Below, piece after piece: positions 35,684 through 44,288 of a DNA stretch of 64,000 nt (positions are counted from its first letter, which is position 1; every line of letters starts with the position of its first letter). The notes below the pieces were generated by a model. It was not told the origin of the DNA, ran no database searches, and was given only the letters and a program-made list of their open reading frames with translations. The DNA comes from Nodosilinea nodulosa PCC 7104. Lineage in GTDB: Bacteria > Cyanobacteriota > Cyanobacteriia > Phormidesmidales > Phormidesmidaceae. Location: assembly GCF_000309385.1 (NCBI RefSeq), contig NZ_JH976537.1, forward strand, positions 2,880,715 through 2,944,714. The letters are read 5' to 3'. The translations under genes and the position numbers were made by a program.

Positions 35684-36297
35684 ACCGTCCCCCACAGCAA
35701 ACGGATCAACGAGCAAGCAGCTCCGTGGGATCCGAAGAAAACAGCCGCATGGGTGAGACGTAACGATTCGTGATCTTTTTTCGCAATTTCCCTGGGGAAA
35801 ACCGGGGAAAATCCGGGGAAAGCGCCCTCCTTTAAAGGGGACAACGCCGCGCTCAGGGGGGAACTTGCCACCGCCACGTCCAAGGGTGTGGAAACTGGCG
35901 GCAATTCTCCCCACCTTTTCCCCAGCCAGGTTAGCGGTGCAGCCCATATCTAGATAGAGGATGAGAGATTTTCCCCAGTTTTCACAGGCTCTACTACTAC
36001 GACTATCTTTTAAATTTTTCTTCTTCCGGAAGGCAGACTTTACCTAACAGGGTCAGCGTTGATGGGGGTAAAAAAGGGTGATAGGATGAGCCTCCAATCT
36101 AAAAGTGCCTGCTTTCCAAAAGCTTAAACCGCTCCCACGGCAAGGGATCCAGCTCTTCAAGATGCCATAAAAAGATCGGTTATACAGGGAATCCATAGCA
36201 AAGGTGAGATACTGCTAGTACGGAATTAGCCTGGTCTCACAGACGGGTGTTCTGGGCTCACGTTCCTTGTCAGCTGCATATCTTTTTCTCCGTTGCC
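35684..36297. other. candidate replication origin (cluster of DnaA-box-like motifs) upstream of dnaN
   Basis: 614 bases without a gene. Nine-mers close to the cyanobacterial DnaA box TTTTCCACA: minus-strand TTTTCCCCA (35793-35801), TTTTCCCCG (35803-35811), CTTTCCCCG (35814-35822) and GTTTCCACA (35887-35895); plus-strand TTTTCCCCA (35916-35924, 35969-35977) and GTTTTCACA (35978-35986). Several have one mismatch. An AT-rich stretch (TCTTTTAAATTTTTCTTCTT, 36005-36024) follows, as expected of an unwinding element. In Synechococcus elongatus the origin lies beside dnaN. GC skew was not computed. Confidence 0.4.
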
Positions 36298-37428
36298 ATG
36301 AAGTTTATCTGTCCCCAGAGCGAGCTGAGTTCTCAACTGTCATCGGTGAGTCGTGCCGTATCATCTCGCCCCAGTCGCCCGGTGCTGGCCAATATTTTGG
36401 TCAAGGCCGATATCGAGAGCCAGTCGGTAACGCTGGTGGGCTTTGACGAAGTACTGGGCATCGAAAGCCGCTTTAGCGCCCAGGTGGAAGAACCGGGCAC
36501 CTTGACCCTGCCTTCCAAGCTGTGGGGCGACATCGTTTCGCGGCTGGCCAACGAAGACATCACCCTGGAGTCTGACGGCGACAGCACCACCGTTACCCTC
36601 ACCTCATCTTCAGGACGCTATGAGGTACGCGGTCTGAGTGCCGAAGACTATCCCTCGCTGCCAACGGTCGAGGAGGGCGAAGCTATTTCGCTCTCGGCAG
36701 ATGCCCTGCTCAACGGTCTGCGCGGCTCGCTCTTTGCCACCAGCGGCGACGAAACTAAGCAGGTGCTCACCGGCGTGCATCTGCTCTCTGAGACCGATTC
36801 CCTAGAGTTTGCGGCCACTGACGGTCACCGCCTGTCCGTAGTGCAAACCACCGATGAATCGGCCACCGACACGCCAGCGATGGATGTCACCGTGCCCGCT
36901 AAGGCCCTGCGCGAGCTAGAGCGCATGATTCAGGGCTATAGCTCCAACGAGCCGGTGGCCCTGCGGCTAGATGAGACCCAGGTGCTGTTTGACCTGGGCG
37001 CCCAGCGCCTCACCACTCGCCTGCTAGAGGGGCAGTATCCAAACTACCGCCAGCTGCTGCCGAAGCAGTTTGCCCGCCAGGTGACGGTCGATCGCCGCCT
37101 GCTGATGGCTAGCCTGGAGCGCATTGCCGTCCTGGCCAGCCAAAAGAACGACATCATCAAAATCACCCTCAACTCAGGCGATCAGTCCATAGCGCTCTCG
37201 GTCGAAGCCCAGGAGGTCGGCAGCGGGCACGAGGATCTGCCCGCCCAGGTTACCGGCGAAGACCTCGATATTGCCTTTAACGTGCGCTACCTGCTGGACG
37301 GTCTGAAGGCGTTCGACACCACCGAGGTGCAAATGCAGTGCAACGCAGCCACCAGCCCGGCGGTGTTTGTGCCCCTGGGCGAAACCAAGATTACCTACCT
37401 GGTCATGCCCGTGCAGATTCGGGGGTAG
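36298..37428 (+). CDS. dnaN: DNA polymerase III beta subunit (sliding clamp)
   Basis: 376 aa from the ATG at 36298 (MKFICPQSELSSQLSSVSRA); an upstream in-frame codon 17 residues earlier is outside the usual family start. The three clamp domains are recognisable: SSRPSRPVLANILV in domain 1, LLNGLRGSLFATSGDETKQVLTGVHL in domain 2, and FNVRYLLDGLKAF plus the C-terminal TYLVMPVQIRG in domain 3. It encircles DNA and gives the polymerase its processivity. The preceding DnaA-box cluster suggests it lies at the replication origin. The next gene starts 43 bases downstream. Confidence 0.95.
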   Translation: MKFICPQSELSSQLSSVSRAVSSRPSRPVLANILVKADIESQSVTLVGFDEVLGIESRFSAQVEEPGTLTLPSKLWGDIVSRLANEDITLESDGDSTTVTLTSSSGRYEVRGLSAEDYPSLPTVEEGEAISLSADALLNGLRGSLFATSGDETKQVLTGVHLLSETDSLEFAATDGHRLSVVQTTDESATDTPAMDVTVPAKALRELERMIQGYSSNEPVALRLDETQVLFDLGAQRLTTRLLEGQYPNYRQLLPKQFARQVTVDRRLLMASLERIAVLASQKNDIIKITLNSGDQSIALSVEAQEVGSGHEDLPAQVTGEDLDIAFNVRYLLDGLKAFDTTEVQMQCNAATSPAVFVPLGETKITYLVMPVQIRG

Positions 37429-37471
37429 GCGGCCAGAATCAATCGAGGTTCAGATTGGAGAAGATGAACCG

Positions 37472-38143
37472 ATGACTAGCGCGATCGCAGCGATTATCCA
37501 AAACGGCCTAGCGTTTGATGTCAAAAACTGGGGTAGCGCAATGGAGTTTGGCGATCTGCTAGCTACGGTTGAGTTTTTGTTTGCCACCCTGGAGGACCGA
37601 CAAATTGAGTACTTGCTGGTAGGCGGCATTGCGATGCTGAGCTATGTAGAAGGTCGCAACACCCAGGATATTGATTTTATCCTCTCGAAACGAGCCTTGA
37701 GTGATCTGTCAGAGTTAGTCATTCTTGAGGAAAACCGAGATTTCATTCGAGGAAATTTTGGTTCCCTTCAGGTGGATGTTTTGCTGACGCAAAACAAGCT
37801 GTTTAAGCTGATCAATCAGCAGTATGCTGTGCAAAAACAGTTCGGCGATCGCACCATTCGCTGCGTTACGGTTGAGGGATTGATCATTCTCAAGCTCTAT
37901 GCCTTGCCCTCTCTTTATCGACAGGGCAACTTCGACCGGGCAAGCCTGTATGAAAACGACATTACTCAGTTGTTGTTGAATTACCCGACTGAGCTAGAGC
38001 CGATTTTCAAAATACTGCAACGTCATCTTTTAGCTTCTGATTTAGAGGCGATTCGAGAAACTGCTGACGAACTCAAACTGCGAATTCAGCGCTTCCAGGC
38101 CCAACAGCAAAGATTGGACAAGTTGTCTGAGGATGAATCATGA
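37472..38143 (+). CDS. nucleotidyltransferase-fold protein (AbiEii/MNT-like)
   Basis: 223 aa from the ATG at 37472. The core motif of the polymerase-beta-like nucleotidyltransferase fold is LLVGGIAMLSYVEGRNTQDIDFIL: the GG-x-A pattern, then the metal-binding DID. GSLQVDVLLTQN supplies the third acidic residue. A helical, Gln-rich C-terminus follows. Relatives include AbiEii toxins and MNT antitoxins, but no HEPN or AbiEi partner is next to it, so a toxin-antitoxin role is only a possibility. Its stop overlaps the ATG of a short ORF (ATGA). Confidence 0.7.
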   Translation: MTSAIAAIIQNGLAFDVKNWGSAMEFGDLLATVEFLFATLEDRQIEYLLVGGIAMLSYVEGRNTQDIDFILSKRALSDLSELVILEENRDFIRGNFGSLQVDVLLTQNKLFKLINQQYAVQKQFGDRTIRCVTVEGLIILKLYALPSLYRQGNFDRASLYENDITQLLLNYPTELEPIFKILQRHLLASDLEAIRETADELKLRIQRFQAQQQRLDKLSEDES

Positions 38144-38346
38144 GTCGCTGTTCTGTGTATCGATCGCTGGAACGGCTGGATAAGGCTACGTTTAGGCTTT
38201 TTAGCGCCAAAACAGCACGACTTATCGGCCTGGGCCGCGGCGATCGCCTCCTGGAGAACTCAGAACGTCGCAATCAGAGGCAGCGCAATGGTATAAGGAT
38301 TTTGTCTGCTGCGGTCTGCCCCACTTTGCCGCTAATCTGCATATAG
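38140..38346 (+). CDS. short ORF overlapping a decayed Uma2 remnant
   Basis: 68 codons, very rich in Arg, Leu and Ser, starting at an ATGA overlap with the nucleotidyltransferase gene. No family is recognised. The minus strand of 38194-38256 reads as a piece of a Uma2 gene, so this ORF is probably a by-product of remnant sequence rather than a real gene. The overlap start is the only positive sign. Confidence 0.25.
   Translation: MSRCSVYRSLERLDKATFRLFSAKTARLIGLGRGDRLLENSERRNQRQRNGIRILSAAVCPTLPLICI
38194..38256 (-). pseudogene. remnant of a Uma2-family gene
   Basis: Read on the minus strand, 21 codons give LQEAIAAAQADKSCCFGAKK. This aligns with EAVASVQADESYCFSARK of the intact Uma2 gene at 45506-46081. 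The DNA also matches (GGCTTT-T-T-GCGC-AAAACAG-ACGACT-ATC). A stop lies upstream in frame and the frame is lost downstream, so only a fragment remains. Confidence 0.5.
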
Positions 38347-38364
38347 TCTTTTACCTATAGCCCT

Positions 38365-40329
38365 ATGAAAAGTCGCTGGGATGAGTCCGTTGCCCAAACC
38401 CTGAATGGCGATCTGCTCAAGTTGCGGGTCTACACCTCTCGCCTGCTGGGCCAGGAGTCTGATTTGGTGCTCCACGGCGGCGGCAACACGTCGGTAAAGG
38501 CCACGGTGAAGAATTTCTTTGGCGACGAGGAAGCGGTGCTCTACGTCAAAGGCAGCGGCTGGGATCTATCGACCATTGAAGCGCCTGGCTTTGCCCCGGT
38601 GCGCCTTGAGGTACTGCAGCGGCTGGCCGAAATGGAGCACCTCACCGATGCGGAAATGGTGACCCAGCAGCGGGCGGCGATGCTCGACCCCAACGCCCCC
38701 AACCCTTCAGTAGAGGCCATTCTCCACGCGATTATTCCCTACGCCTTTGTTGACCACACCCACGCCGATGCGGTGGTGACGCTGACCAACAACCCCACCG
38801 GCGAAGCGCGGATGCGCGAGGTCTATGGCGACTCGGTGCTGCTGATTCCCTACGTGATGCCGGGGTTTATTTTGGCGCGCAAAATTCGCGAACTCACCCA
38901 GGGCATCGACTGGAGCCAGTACAAGGGCATGGTGCTGATGAACCACGGCATTTTTACCTTTGCCGACGATGCCCGCACCGCCTACGAAACCATGATCGAT
39001 TTGGTCAGCCTGGCGGAGGACTCGTTAGCGCAGCACAAGGCGATGTCCTTTGCGACGGCGGCTCCCCAGGCCGATTGGTTGACCCTGGCCAAAATTCGCC
39101 AGCAGGTGTCGCGGGTAAAGGGGGCACCGATGATCGCGCAGCTCGACCAGCGCCCCGAAGCGGTGGGCTTTTCAAATCTGGCCAATGTGGGGGCGATCGC
39201 CACCCGAGGCCCTATAACCCCAGACCACGTGATTCGCACCAAGGCCATTCCGGTGGTGATCGAGCAGGAGCCAGAAACGGCGGTGAATGCTTTTGCCGAG
39301 AACTACCGCCAGTATTTTGAGCGCAATAGCGATGGCAGCCTGACCCAGCTCGATGCGGCTCCCCGCTGGGCAGTGTGGCCGGGCTACGGCACGATCGCCT
39401 TCGATCGCAGCGTCAAGGCCGCCAGCATTATCACCGACATCATCGAGCACACCCGCCGCGCCATTCAAATGGGCGAAGCCCTGGGGGGCTGGCAAGCCCT
39501 GGGCGAAAAAGACCTGTTTGACATGGAATATTGGGAGCTGGAGCAGGCCAAGCTGGGCAAATCCAAGGCAGCGTCAGAGTTTCAGGGCAAAATCGCCCTG
39601 GTCACTGGGGCGGCCAGCGGCATCGGCAAAGCCTGTGCGGAGGCGTTGCACCAGCAGGGCGCGGCGGTGGTTGGCTTCGACTTAAACCCCGATGTGGGCA
39701 AAATTTTGAATAAACCCGGACTCGTTGGGGTGCAGGGAGATGTCACCGATGAAGCAGCGGTAAAAGGAGCGATCGCCGCCGCCATTCAGCACTTTGGCGG
39801 CCTGGATATTGTGGTCAGCAATGCCGGCATTTTCCCCCCTGGTCAAACCCTGGAAAACCTGGAGGCCGAAATTTGGGAAAAGAGTCTGGCGATCAATCTC
39901 ACCAGCCAGCGGGCCCTGCTGCGCCATGCCATTCCCTTTTTGCGCCACGGCATGGATCCGACGATTTTGTTCATTGCCTCCCGCAACGTGCTGGCCCCTG
40001 GCCCCGGCGCTGCCGCCTACTCCGTCGCCAAAGCAGGGCTGACCCAGCTGGCCCGCGTCGCCGCCCTGGAGCTGGCCCCCGAAATTCGCGTCAATGTGCT
40101 GCACCCCGACTGCGTCTACGACACCGGCATCTGGACGCCGGAGGTGCTGGCGGGCCGCGCCCAGCGCTACGGCATCAGCGTGGACGAGTACAAGTCGCGC
40201 AATTTGCTCAAGCAGCCGGTGTCGTCCCAGGAGGTGGCCCAGCTGGTCTGCACTATGGCGAGCAAAGTCTTTGCCAAAACGACCGGGGCCCAGGTGCCCA
40301 TCGACGGGGGCAGCGATCGCGTGATCTAG
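38365..40329 (+). CDS. bifunctional class II aldolase / short-chain dehydrogenase (RhaD-like)
   Basis: 654 aa. The N-terminal half (~1-390) is a class II aldolase/adducin domain: LVLHGGGNTSVKA near residue 34, AIIPYAFVDHTHADAVV with the zinc His pair, and LMNHGIFTFADDA. The C-terminal half (~410-654) is an SDR: KIALVTGAASGIGKACAEAL, VSNAGIF, and the Tyr-x3-Lys pair in AAYSVAKAGL, ending GAQVPIDGGSD. Such fusions cleave rhamnulose- or fuculose-type phosphates and oxidise lactaldehyde, or act on related sugars. The substrate cannot be named here. No sugar isomerase or kinase gene is adjacent. Confidence 0.85.
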   Translation: MKSRWDESVAQTLNGDLLKLRVYTSRLLGQESDLVLHGGGNTSVKATVKNFFGDEEAVLYVKGSGWDLSTIEAPGFAPVRLEVLQRLAEMEHLTDAEMVTQQRAAMLDPNAPNPSVEAILHAIIPYAFVDHTHADAVVTLTNNPTGEARMREVYGDSVLLIPYVMPGFILARKIRELTQGIDWSQYKGMVLMNHGIFTFADDARTAYETMIDLVSLAEDSLAQHKAMSFATAAPQADWLTLAKIRQQVSRVKGAPMIAQLDQRPEAVGFSNLANVGAIATRGPITPDHVIRTKAIPVVIEQEPETAVNAFAENYRQYFERNSDGSLTQLDAAPRWAVWPGYGTIAFDRSVKAASIITDIIEHTRRAIQMGEALGGWQALGEKDLFDMEYWELEQAKLGKSKAASEFQGKIALVTGAASGIGKACAEALHQQGAAVVGFDLNPDVGKILNKPGLVGVQGDVTDEAAVKGAIAAAIQHFGGLDIVVSNAGIFPPGQTLENLEAEIWEKSLAINLTSQRALLRHAIPFLRHGMDPTILFIASRNVLAPGPGAAAYSVAKAGLTQLARVAALELAPEIRVNVLHPDCVYDTGIWTPEVLAGRAQRYGISVDEYKSRNLLKQPVSSQEVAQLVCTMASKVFAKTTGAQVPIDGGSDRVI

Positions 40330-40982
40330 TCTGACGCTGGGGGTTTCGGCTGGCGTAAGGTTAAAGCGGCGGCGATCGCAACGGCTATTCCCCCTGCTGC
40401 CACCCACAGTCTCCAGGCTTGGGGCATGGGGGCGGCTGGTTCCTCCCCCTGGCTCGCTGGGGGTGCCTGGGCCGGGGCGCTCTGGTCGGCTGCCGGGGTA
40501 GAACTCTCCGGCTGAGGCGTAGCGGGTGTGGGCTCTGGTCGGCCTGCCGCAACCACCGTGGTATAGCTCAGCTCAAAGGGAGAGAAAGTTTCAGTCGCTT
40601 TGGGGCTGCCGGTGAGCACAATGCGGTACTCGCCCACCTCAGGGAATGTAATTTCGGCTCCAGGAATATTTTCAAAGCTCTCGGGCGACATGGCTTTCAG
40701 CACGGGCTGCATAATCGGCGGCCCGTCCGTCTGGTTAGCCCTGTAGACGGCAAGATTGCAGTTGCACTGGTCGAGGGGAATGACCCTGCCGCCCTGCTGG
40801 GTGAGGGCGACCCAGACTTGGGCCGGTTCTCCGGCTTTGGCGCTGTGGTCGGGCTCCAGGTGCCAGGTTCCGGCCACATCGCCCGACACCTCAGTCTTGT
40901 GAGCATGGGCGGCTAACGGCACCAGGCTCGTGCCCACGCCGATAATCAGGGCGCCAAAGAGGCTAAGACTTGGGCGAGGCAT
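40326..40982 (-). CDS. secreted protein with CNC motif and C-terminal membrane anchor
   Basis: 218 aa from the ATG at 40982, with GGAGAAG upstream. The signal peptide (~1-26) ends AAHAHKTEV. A beta-rich domain (~27-140, GTWHLEPDHSAKAGEPAQVW and FPEVGEYRIVLTGSP) resembles YtkA/FixH-type domains and carries a DQCNCNLAVY motif and several His that could bind copper. A Pro/Glu/Ala linker (~150-190) and a single C-terminal helix (~195-212) follow. It overlaps the end of the upstream membrane-protein gene by 20 bases, so the two are a unit. A role in metal delivery is inference. It ends four bases into the aldolase gene's 3' end. Confidence 0.6.
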   Translation of the reverse strand: MPRPSLSLFGALIIGVGTSLVPLAAHAHKTEVSGDVAGTWHLEPDHSAKAGEPAQVWVALTQQGGRVIPLDQCNCNLAVYRANQTDGPPIMQPVLKAMSPESFENIPGAEITFPEVGEYRIVLTGSPKATETFSPFELSYTTVVAAGRPEPTPATPQPESSTPAADQSAPAQAPPASQGEEPAAPMPQAWRLWVAAGGIAVAIAAALTLRQPKPPASD

Positions 40983-42168
40983 AGTACTTCTCCAGAGACA
41001 ACAGTGACCAAAACCATCGCGATCGCAGCAGCAGCGCCAGCAGCGCCAGGGTAACCAGGGCGATCGCCGCCAGCCAGTTAGTTTGCTCAAACCCACCCAG
41101 ATAGTGCGACCCCAGCAGCAGCGTGTGGACCACCACCAAAATAAAAATAGGCAGACTCAGCAGGTGCAGCCGCCGCCACTGGTGGCCCAGGTAGCGCTGG
41201 GCCTGGTCAAAGCTGGTTGCCGCCAGGGGCACCATCAGCACAAAGGCCACAATACCCGCCCAGCCACCCATCTGTAGACTGGGTAGCAGAAAGGTTAGCG
41301 CCAGCGGGTTCCAGCCCATGTTGATCATATGGCCAATGTGGGCTACTGAGAGCACAAAGGCCCCTACCCCCAGGGTGCGGCGATAGATCAGCAAGGGCGA
41401 CCAAACCCGGCTCAGGGGTCTGGCAATCAGCGCTAAAAACAGGCAAATCAGCGCGCCGTGGCCGGTCAAATCGACGCTCCCGCTGCCCCTAAATATTGTC
41501 AGCAGGCCAATCACCAGCGTAATCCAGCCGCCCAGGCGGAACAGCTGCCCCCGGCGATCGGCGCTGACCCACCCGGTGGAGACGCCGACTCCCAGCATCA
41601 TTGGCATTGTGCCGATGCCAAAGGCCAGCATCGTGGCTGCACCCATCCAGGGATTCGTGGTTTCGGCGGCCTTGAGCTGAGCCGCATACAAAAAACCGCA
41701 GGGAATTAGCCCCCAGGCCAACCCCAGCAGCAGCGGCGTCCAGCGCTGGGGGTTTAGCGAAAGGCCCTGCATGGCTCGGCTGAGGCGATCGTGCAACCCC
41801 GACTGCACCATCGGGTTGAGGAAAGGCACCTTGGGCACCTGGTTCGGGCTAATCTGCGCCAGCCCAAACCAGATCAGCAGTAGCCCAGTTACCACCGCCA
41901 CCCCCCGCCGCAGCGAGCTGCCCAGGCCAGCCATTTGCCCACTGGCCACCAGCACCGACCCCAGCGCCCCAATCAAAAGGCCGACCAGGGCGTAGCTCAC
42001 CAGCCGCCCTAGATTGAGCAGCAGGTGAAAGCGAATGTTCTGCCAGCGGCTGGGCGCTGCGGAGGACTGAGACAGCGAAAAGGCCACCGTAATTGGCCCG
42101 CACATGCCCAGGCAGTGGCCAAAACTGCCCAAAAATCCGAGGCTGGCGATAAGCAGCAGGTCTAGCAT
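40963..42168 (-). CDS. UreH/DsbD_2-like transporter fused to a ferric-reductase-like membrane domain
   Basis: 401 aa with ~11 hydrophobic helices. The first half (~1-225) carries the DsbD_2/'sulfite exporter TauE-like' features: FGHCLGMCGPI in helix 1 and GLAWGLIPCGFLYAAQLKAAE in helix 4. The second half (~230-390) resembles a ferric-reductase-like six-helix domain with paired His (SVAHIGHMINM, LHLLSLPIFILVVVHTLLLG) that could bind b-type heme. The Cys/Met/His pattern suggests copper or redox transport. It is translationally coupled to the CNC-motif protein. Databases often label the first half as a sulfite exporter without evidence for that substrate. Confidence 0.65.
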   Translation of the reverse strand: MLDLLLIASLGFLGSFGHCLGMCGPITVAFSLSQSSAAPSRWQNIRFHLLLNLGRLVSYALVGLLIGALGSVLVASGQMAGLGSSLRRGVAVVTGLLLIWFGLAQISPNQVPKVPFLNPMVQSGLHDRLSRAMQGLSLNPQRWTPLLLGLAWGLIPCGFLYAAQLKAAETTNPWMGAATMLAFGIGTMPMMLGVGVSTGWVSADRRGQLFRLGGWITLVIGLLTIFRGSGSVDLTGHGALICLFLALIARPLSRVWSPLLIYRRTLGVGAFVLSVAHIGHMINMGWNPLALTFLLPSLQMGGWAGIVAFVLMVPLAATSFDQAQRYLGHQWRRLHLLSLPIFILVVVHTLLLGSHYLGGFEQTNWLAAIALVTLALLALLLRSRWFWSLLSLEKYYASPKS

Positions 42169-42291
42169 TCAGGAGGTGACGGGGGCGGGGGCAGAGGTAG
42201 GGGTTTTTTTGAGGTTAACACCCTACCCCACCGGGCGTCCTGCGGCGGTCTGTCTGTTGACGCCGCGCTACTCCGTCTTGAAGCTCTACCT

Positions 42292-42489
42292 AACCTGAGT
42301 TCGGGCTAAAGAAATTCTCTGCAAAAGCAGGTTTGCTATCCCCTCCTGGGAGGGGCAGGGGTGGGTTTCCCGGGGCTAGCGTTGGAATTTCACCGTATTC
42401 AGTCGAGTAATTTCTATAGCCGTTTTGACCCACCCCGCCCTCCGAGCACCCCTCCAAAAGAGGGGACGGCGTTATCCCGAACTGAGGTT
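42292..42489. repeat. repeat family B, copy 2 (intact)
   Basis: 198 bases between ACCT repeats (42288-42291 and 42490-42493). The ends are inverted: AACCTGAGTTCGGG and CCCGAACTGAGGTT. Inside, CCCCTCCTGGGAGGGG, AGGGGTGGG, a variable middle, TGACCCACCCCGCCC and CACCCCTCCAAAAGAGGGG follow. It fills most of the space between the UreH-like gene and murI and has no coding capacity. Confidence 0.75.
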
Positions 42490-42514
42490 ACCTACTTATC
42501 CGGGACGTAGGTTT

Positions 42515-43318
42515 TCATCGAAATGGTTCAGGCAGTCGCTGCACATTTACCTCTTGCTGCCATAGTGTCGAGAAAATGCTTTGGGCGGTCTCTATTTCGC
42601 CACTCGTCCAAAACGTTTCTTGCCCCGGTTGTGGGGCCGGATTCAGCAGATTCTGGCCTGTCAGCACCTTGAGCACCTGCCGCGCGATCGCCGAGCCGGT
42701 GTCAATAATAGTCACCTCTGAACCCACGACTTCATCAATCAGCGGGCGCAGAAAGGGATAGTGGGTGCAACCCAGCACCAGCGCATCAATATCCGCCGCT
42801 AGCAAGGGCTCTGTGTAGTGCTGGATGATTGTGCGGGTGGCCGGACTGGTCAGATCTCCATCTTCAACCTGCTTAACAAGGTGCGGACAGGCCTGCTGAA
42901 GAATTTTTATATCCGATCCAAACCGCTCTATTAACGACATAAACTGAAAACTTTCCAGGGTTGCAGCTGTGGCAATTACCCCAATGGCACCCGTTTTCGT
43001 AATTGAGGCGGCGGCTTTAATGCCAGGCTCTACCGCAATAATAGGAATAGAATATTGGCTACGTAGGTGTTTAACGGCTGCCACGGTTGCTGTATTGCAG
43101 GCAACGACCAGGGCTTTAATGCCCTGGGTGAGTAAAAATTCGGTCAGTGCGGTCGATCGCTGCTGAAGATACTCTGGTGTTTTTGTGCCGTAGGGAACGT
43201 GGCCAGAATCTGCAACGTAGCACAAATCTTCGTGGGGCAATGCGGCGCGAATTGCATGTAAAACGGACAGGCCACCCACGCCAGAATCAAACACTCCGAT
43301 CGGTGCAGACGAGTTCAT
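42515..43318 (-). CDS. murI: glutamate racemase
   Basis: 267 aa, the usual length. PIGVFDSGVGGLSVL at the N-terminus (Asp8 general region), YVADSGHVPYG, LVVACNTATVAAV with the first catalytic Cys, GVIATAATL, and DALVLGCTHYPFL with the second catalytic Cys-Thr-His. It supplies D-glutamate for peptidoglycan. Transcribed alone on the minus strand, with the family B repeat just beyond its stop. Confidence 0.95.
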   Translation of the reverse strand: MNSSAPIGVFDSGVGGLSVLHAIRAALPHEDLCYVADSGHVPYGTKTPEYLQQRSTALTEFLLTQGIKALVVACNTATVAAVKHLRSQYSIPIIAVEPGIKAAASITKTGAIGVIATAATLESFQFMSLIERFGSDIKILQQACPHLVKQVEDGDLTSPATRTIIQHYTEPLLAADIDALVLGCTHYPFLRPLIDEVVGSEVTIIDTGSAIARQVLKVLTGQNLLNPAPQPGQETFWTSGEIETAQSIFSTLWQQEVNVQRLPEPFR

Positions 43319-43406
43319 GCCGGTAATGCTGTATCTAAACGCTGTGCACAGAGGGTATATCTTAACTGGAGAGAGTGCCGAAGGCTAGACAGCGTGGGCC
43401 AGTCCG

Positions 43407-44126
43407 CTACCTTGCCTGGCCGTAGGGGCACAGGTCCAAAACAGGGCAGCGATCGCAGGCCGGGTTTTTGTAAAAGCAGCACCGCTGCCCGTGCAGCATC
43501 ATGACTTCATGGTTGTCATAGATCTGCTGCGCGTTCCACTCCTCGGGCAGGAGGGCTTCCAGCACTCTGTGGGATGGCCCCACCGCCAGGGTTTTAGAAA
43601 TTAGCCCCAGCCGCTGGGCAACCCGGTGATGGTGGCTATCGACCGGCAGCGCTCGCCCCCGCAGCTGGCTAAAGCACAGCACCGCCGCGCTGGTCTTGGG
43701 GCCAACTCCGGGTAAGGCTTCTAGCCAATCGCGAGCCTGCCTCGTCGGCATATCTTTTAAGAAGTCGAGCGACCATTCGCCGCTGGTTGCCTCCCCAACT
43801 AACCGCAACACCTGCTGAATTCGGGGCGCTTTTTGCTCGGGCCAGGTGCAGGGGGCGATCGCGGCCTCAACGTCTTCCGTAGGGGCATCTCGCACCTCCG
43901 CCCAGGTCGGGAATTGCGCCACCAGCTGCTTAAACGCGCGACCCGAATCGCGATTTTTGGTGCGGTGGGACAACAGGGATGAAATTAGCTCGCTCAGCGG
44001 GTCGAGGGTATGAAAGTAAGGAATTGGGCAGCCATATTCGACACAGAGGCGATCGTGAATGGCGATCGCTTTGTGCTGTAAATCTGCGTTGATCGGTTGG
44101 CTTACCAAAGCTCTGGCCCTGCTCAC
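43407..44126 (-). CDS. endonuclease III-like DNA glycosylase
   Basis: 239 aa if the GTG at 44126 is used (GGGGAGA just upstream). Longer in-frame starts would overlap the cupin gene on the other strand, and their sequence lacks coding character. The HhH-GPD core is complete: SSLLSHRTKNRDSGRAFKQL, LPGVGPKTSAAVL with the catalytic Lys, VDSHHHRVAQRLGL with the catalytic Asp, and an iron-sulfur cluster loop with spacing C-x6-C-x2-C-x5-C near the C-terminus. It removes oxidised bases from DNA. The sequence differs from canonical Nth (SHRTKN rather than SAQCTD), so it is a paralogous branch. Confidence 0.85.
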   Translation of the reverse strand: MSRARALVSQPINADLQHKAIAIHDRLCVEYGCPIPYFHTLDPLSELISSLLSHRTKNRDSGRAFKQLVAQFPTWAEVRDAPTEDVEAAIAPCTWPEQKAPRIQQVLRLVGEATSGEWSLDFLKDMPTRQARDWLEALPGVGPKTSAAVLCFSQLRGRALPVDSHHHRVAQRLGLISKTLAVGPSHRVLEALLPEEWNAQQIYDNHEVMMLHGQRCCFYKNPACDRCPVLDLCPYGQAR

Positions 44127-44288
44127 TCTCCCCAGCAGTCTAACGACTTGGAGATAGTGGCAGGCTTTACCTGCGGAGAGAGCTAAATGGCTAAGTGCAC
44201 CCAATCGAGCGCCATGCTCCCTCATTGGAAAGATGTTGCTCTGTCTTAGGGTCTTTAGGATGCGGGTAAAGGCAAAAATTACGAAACT

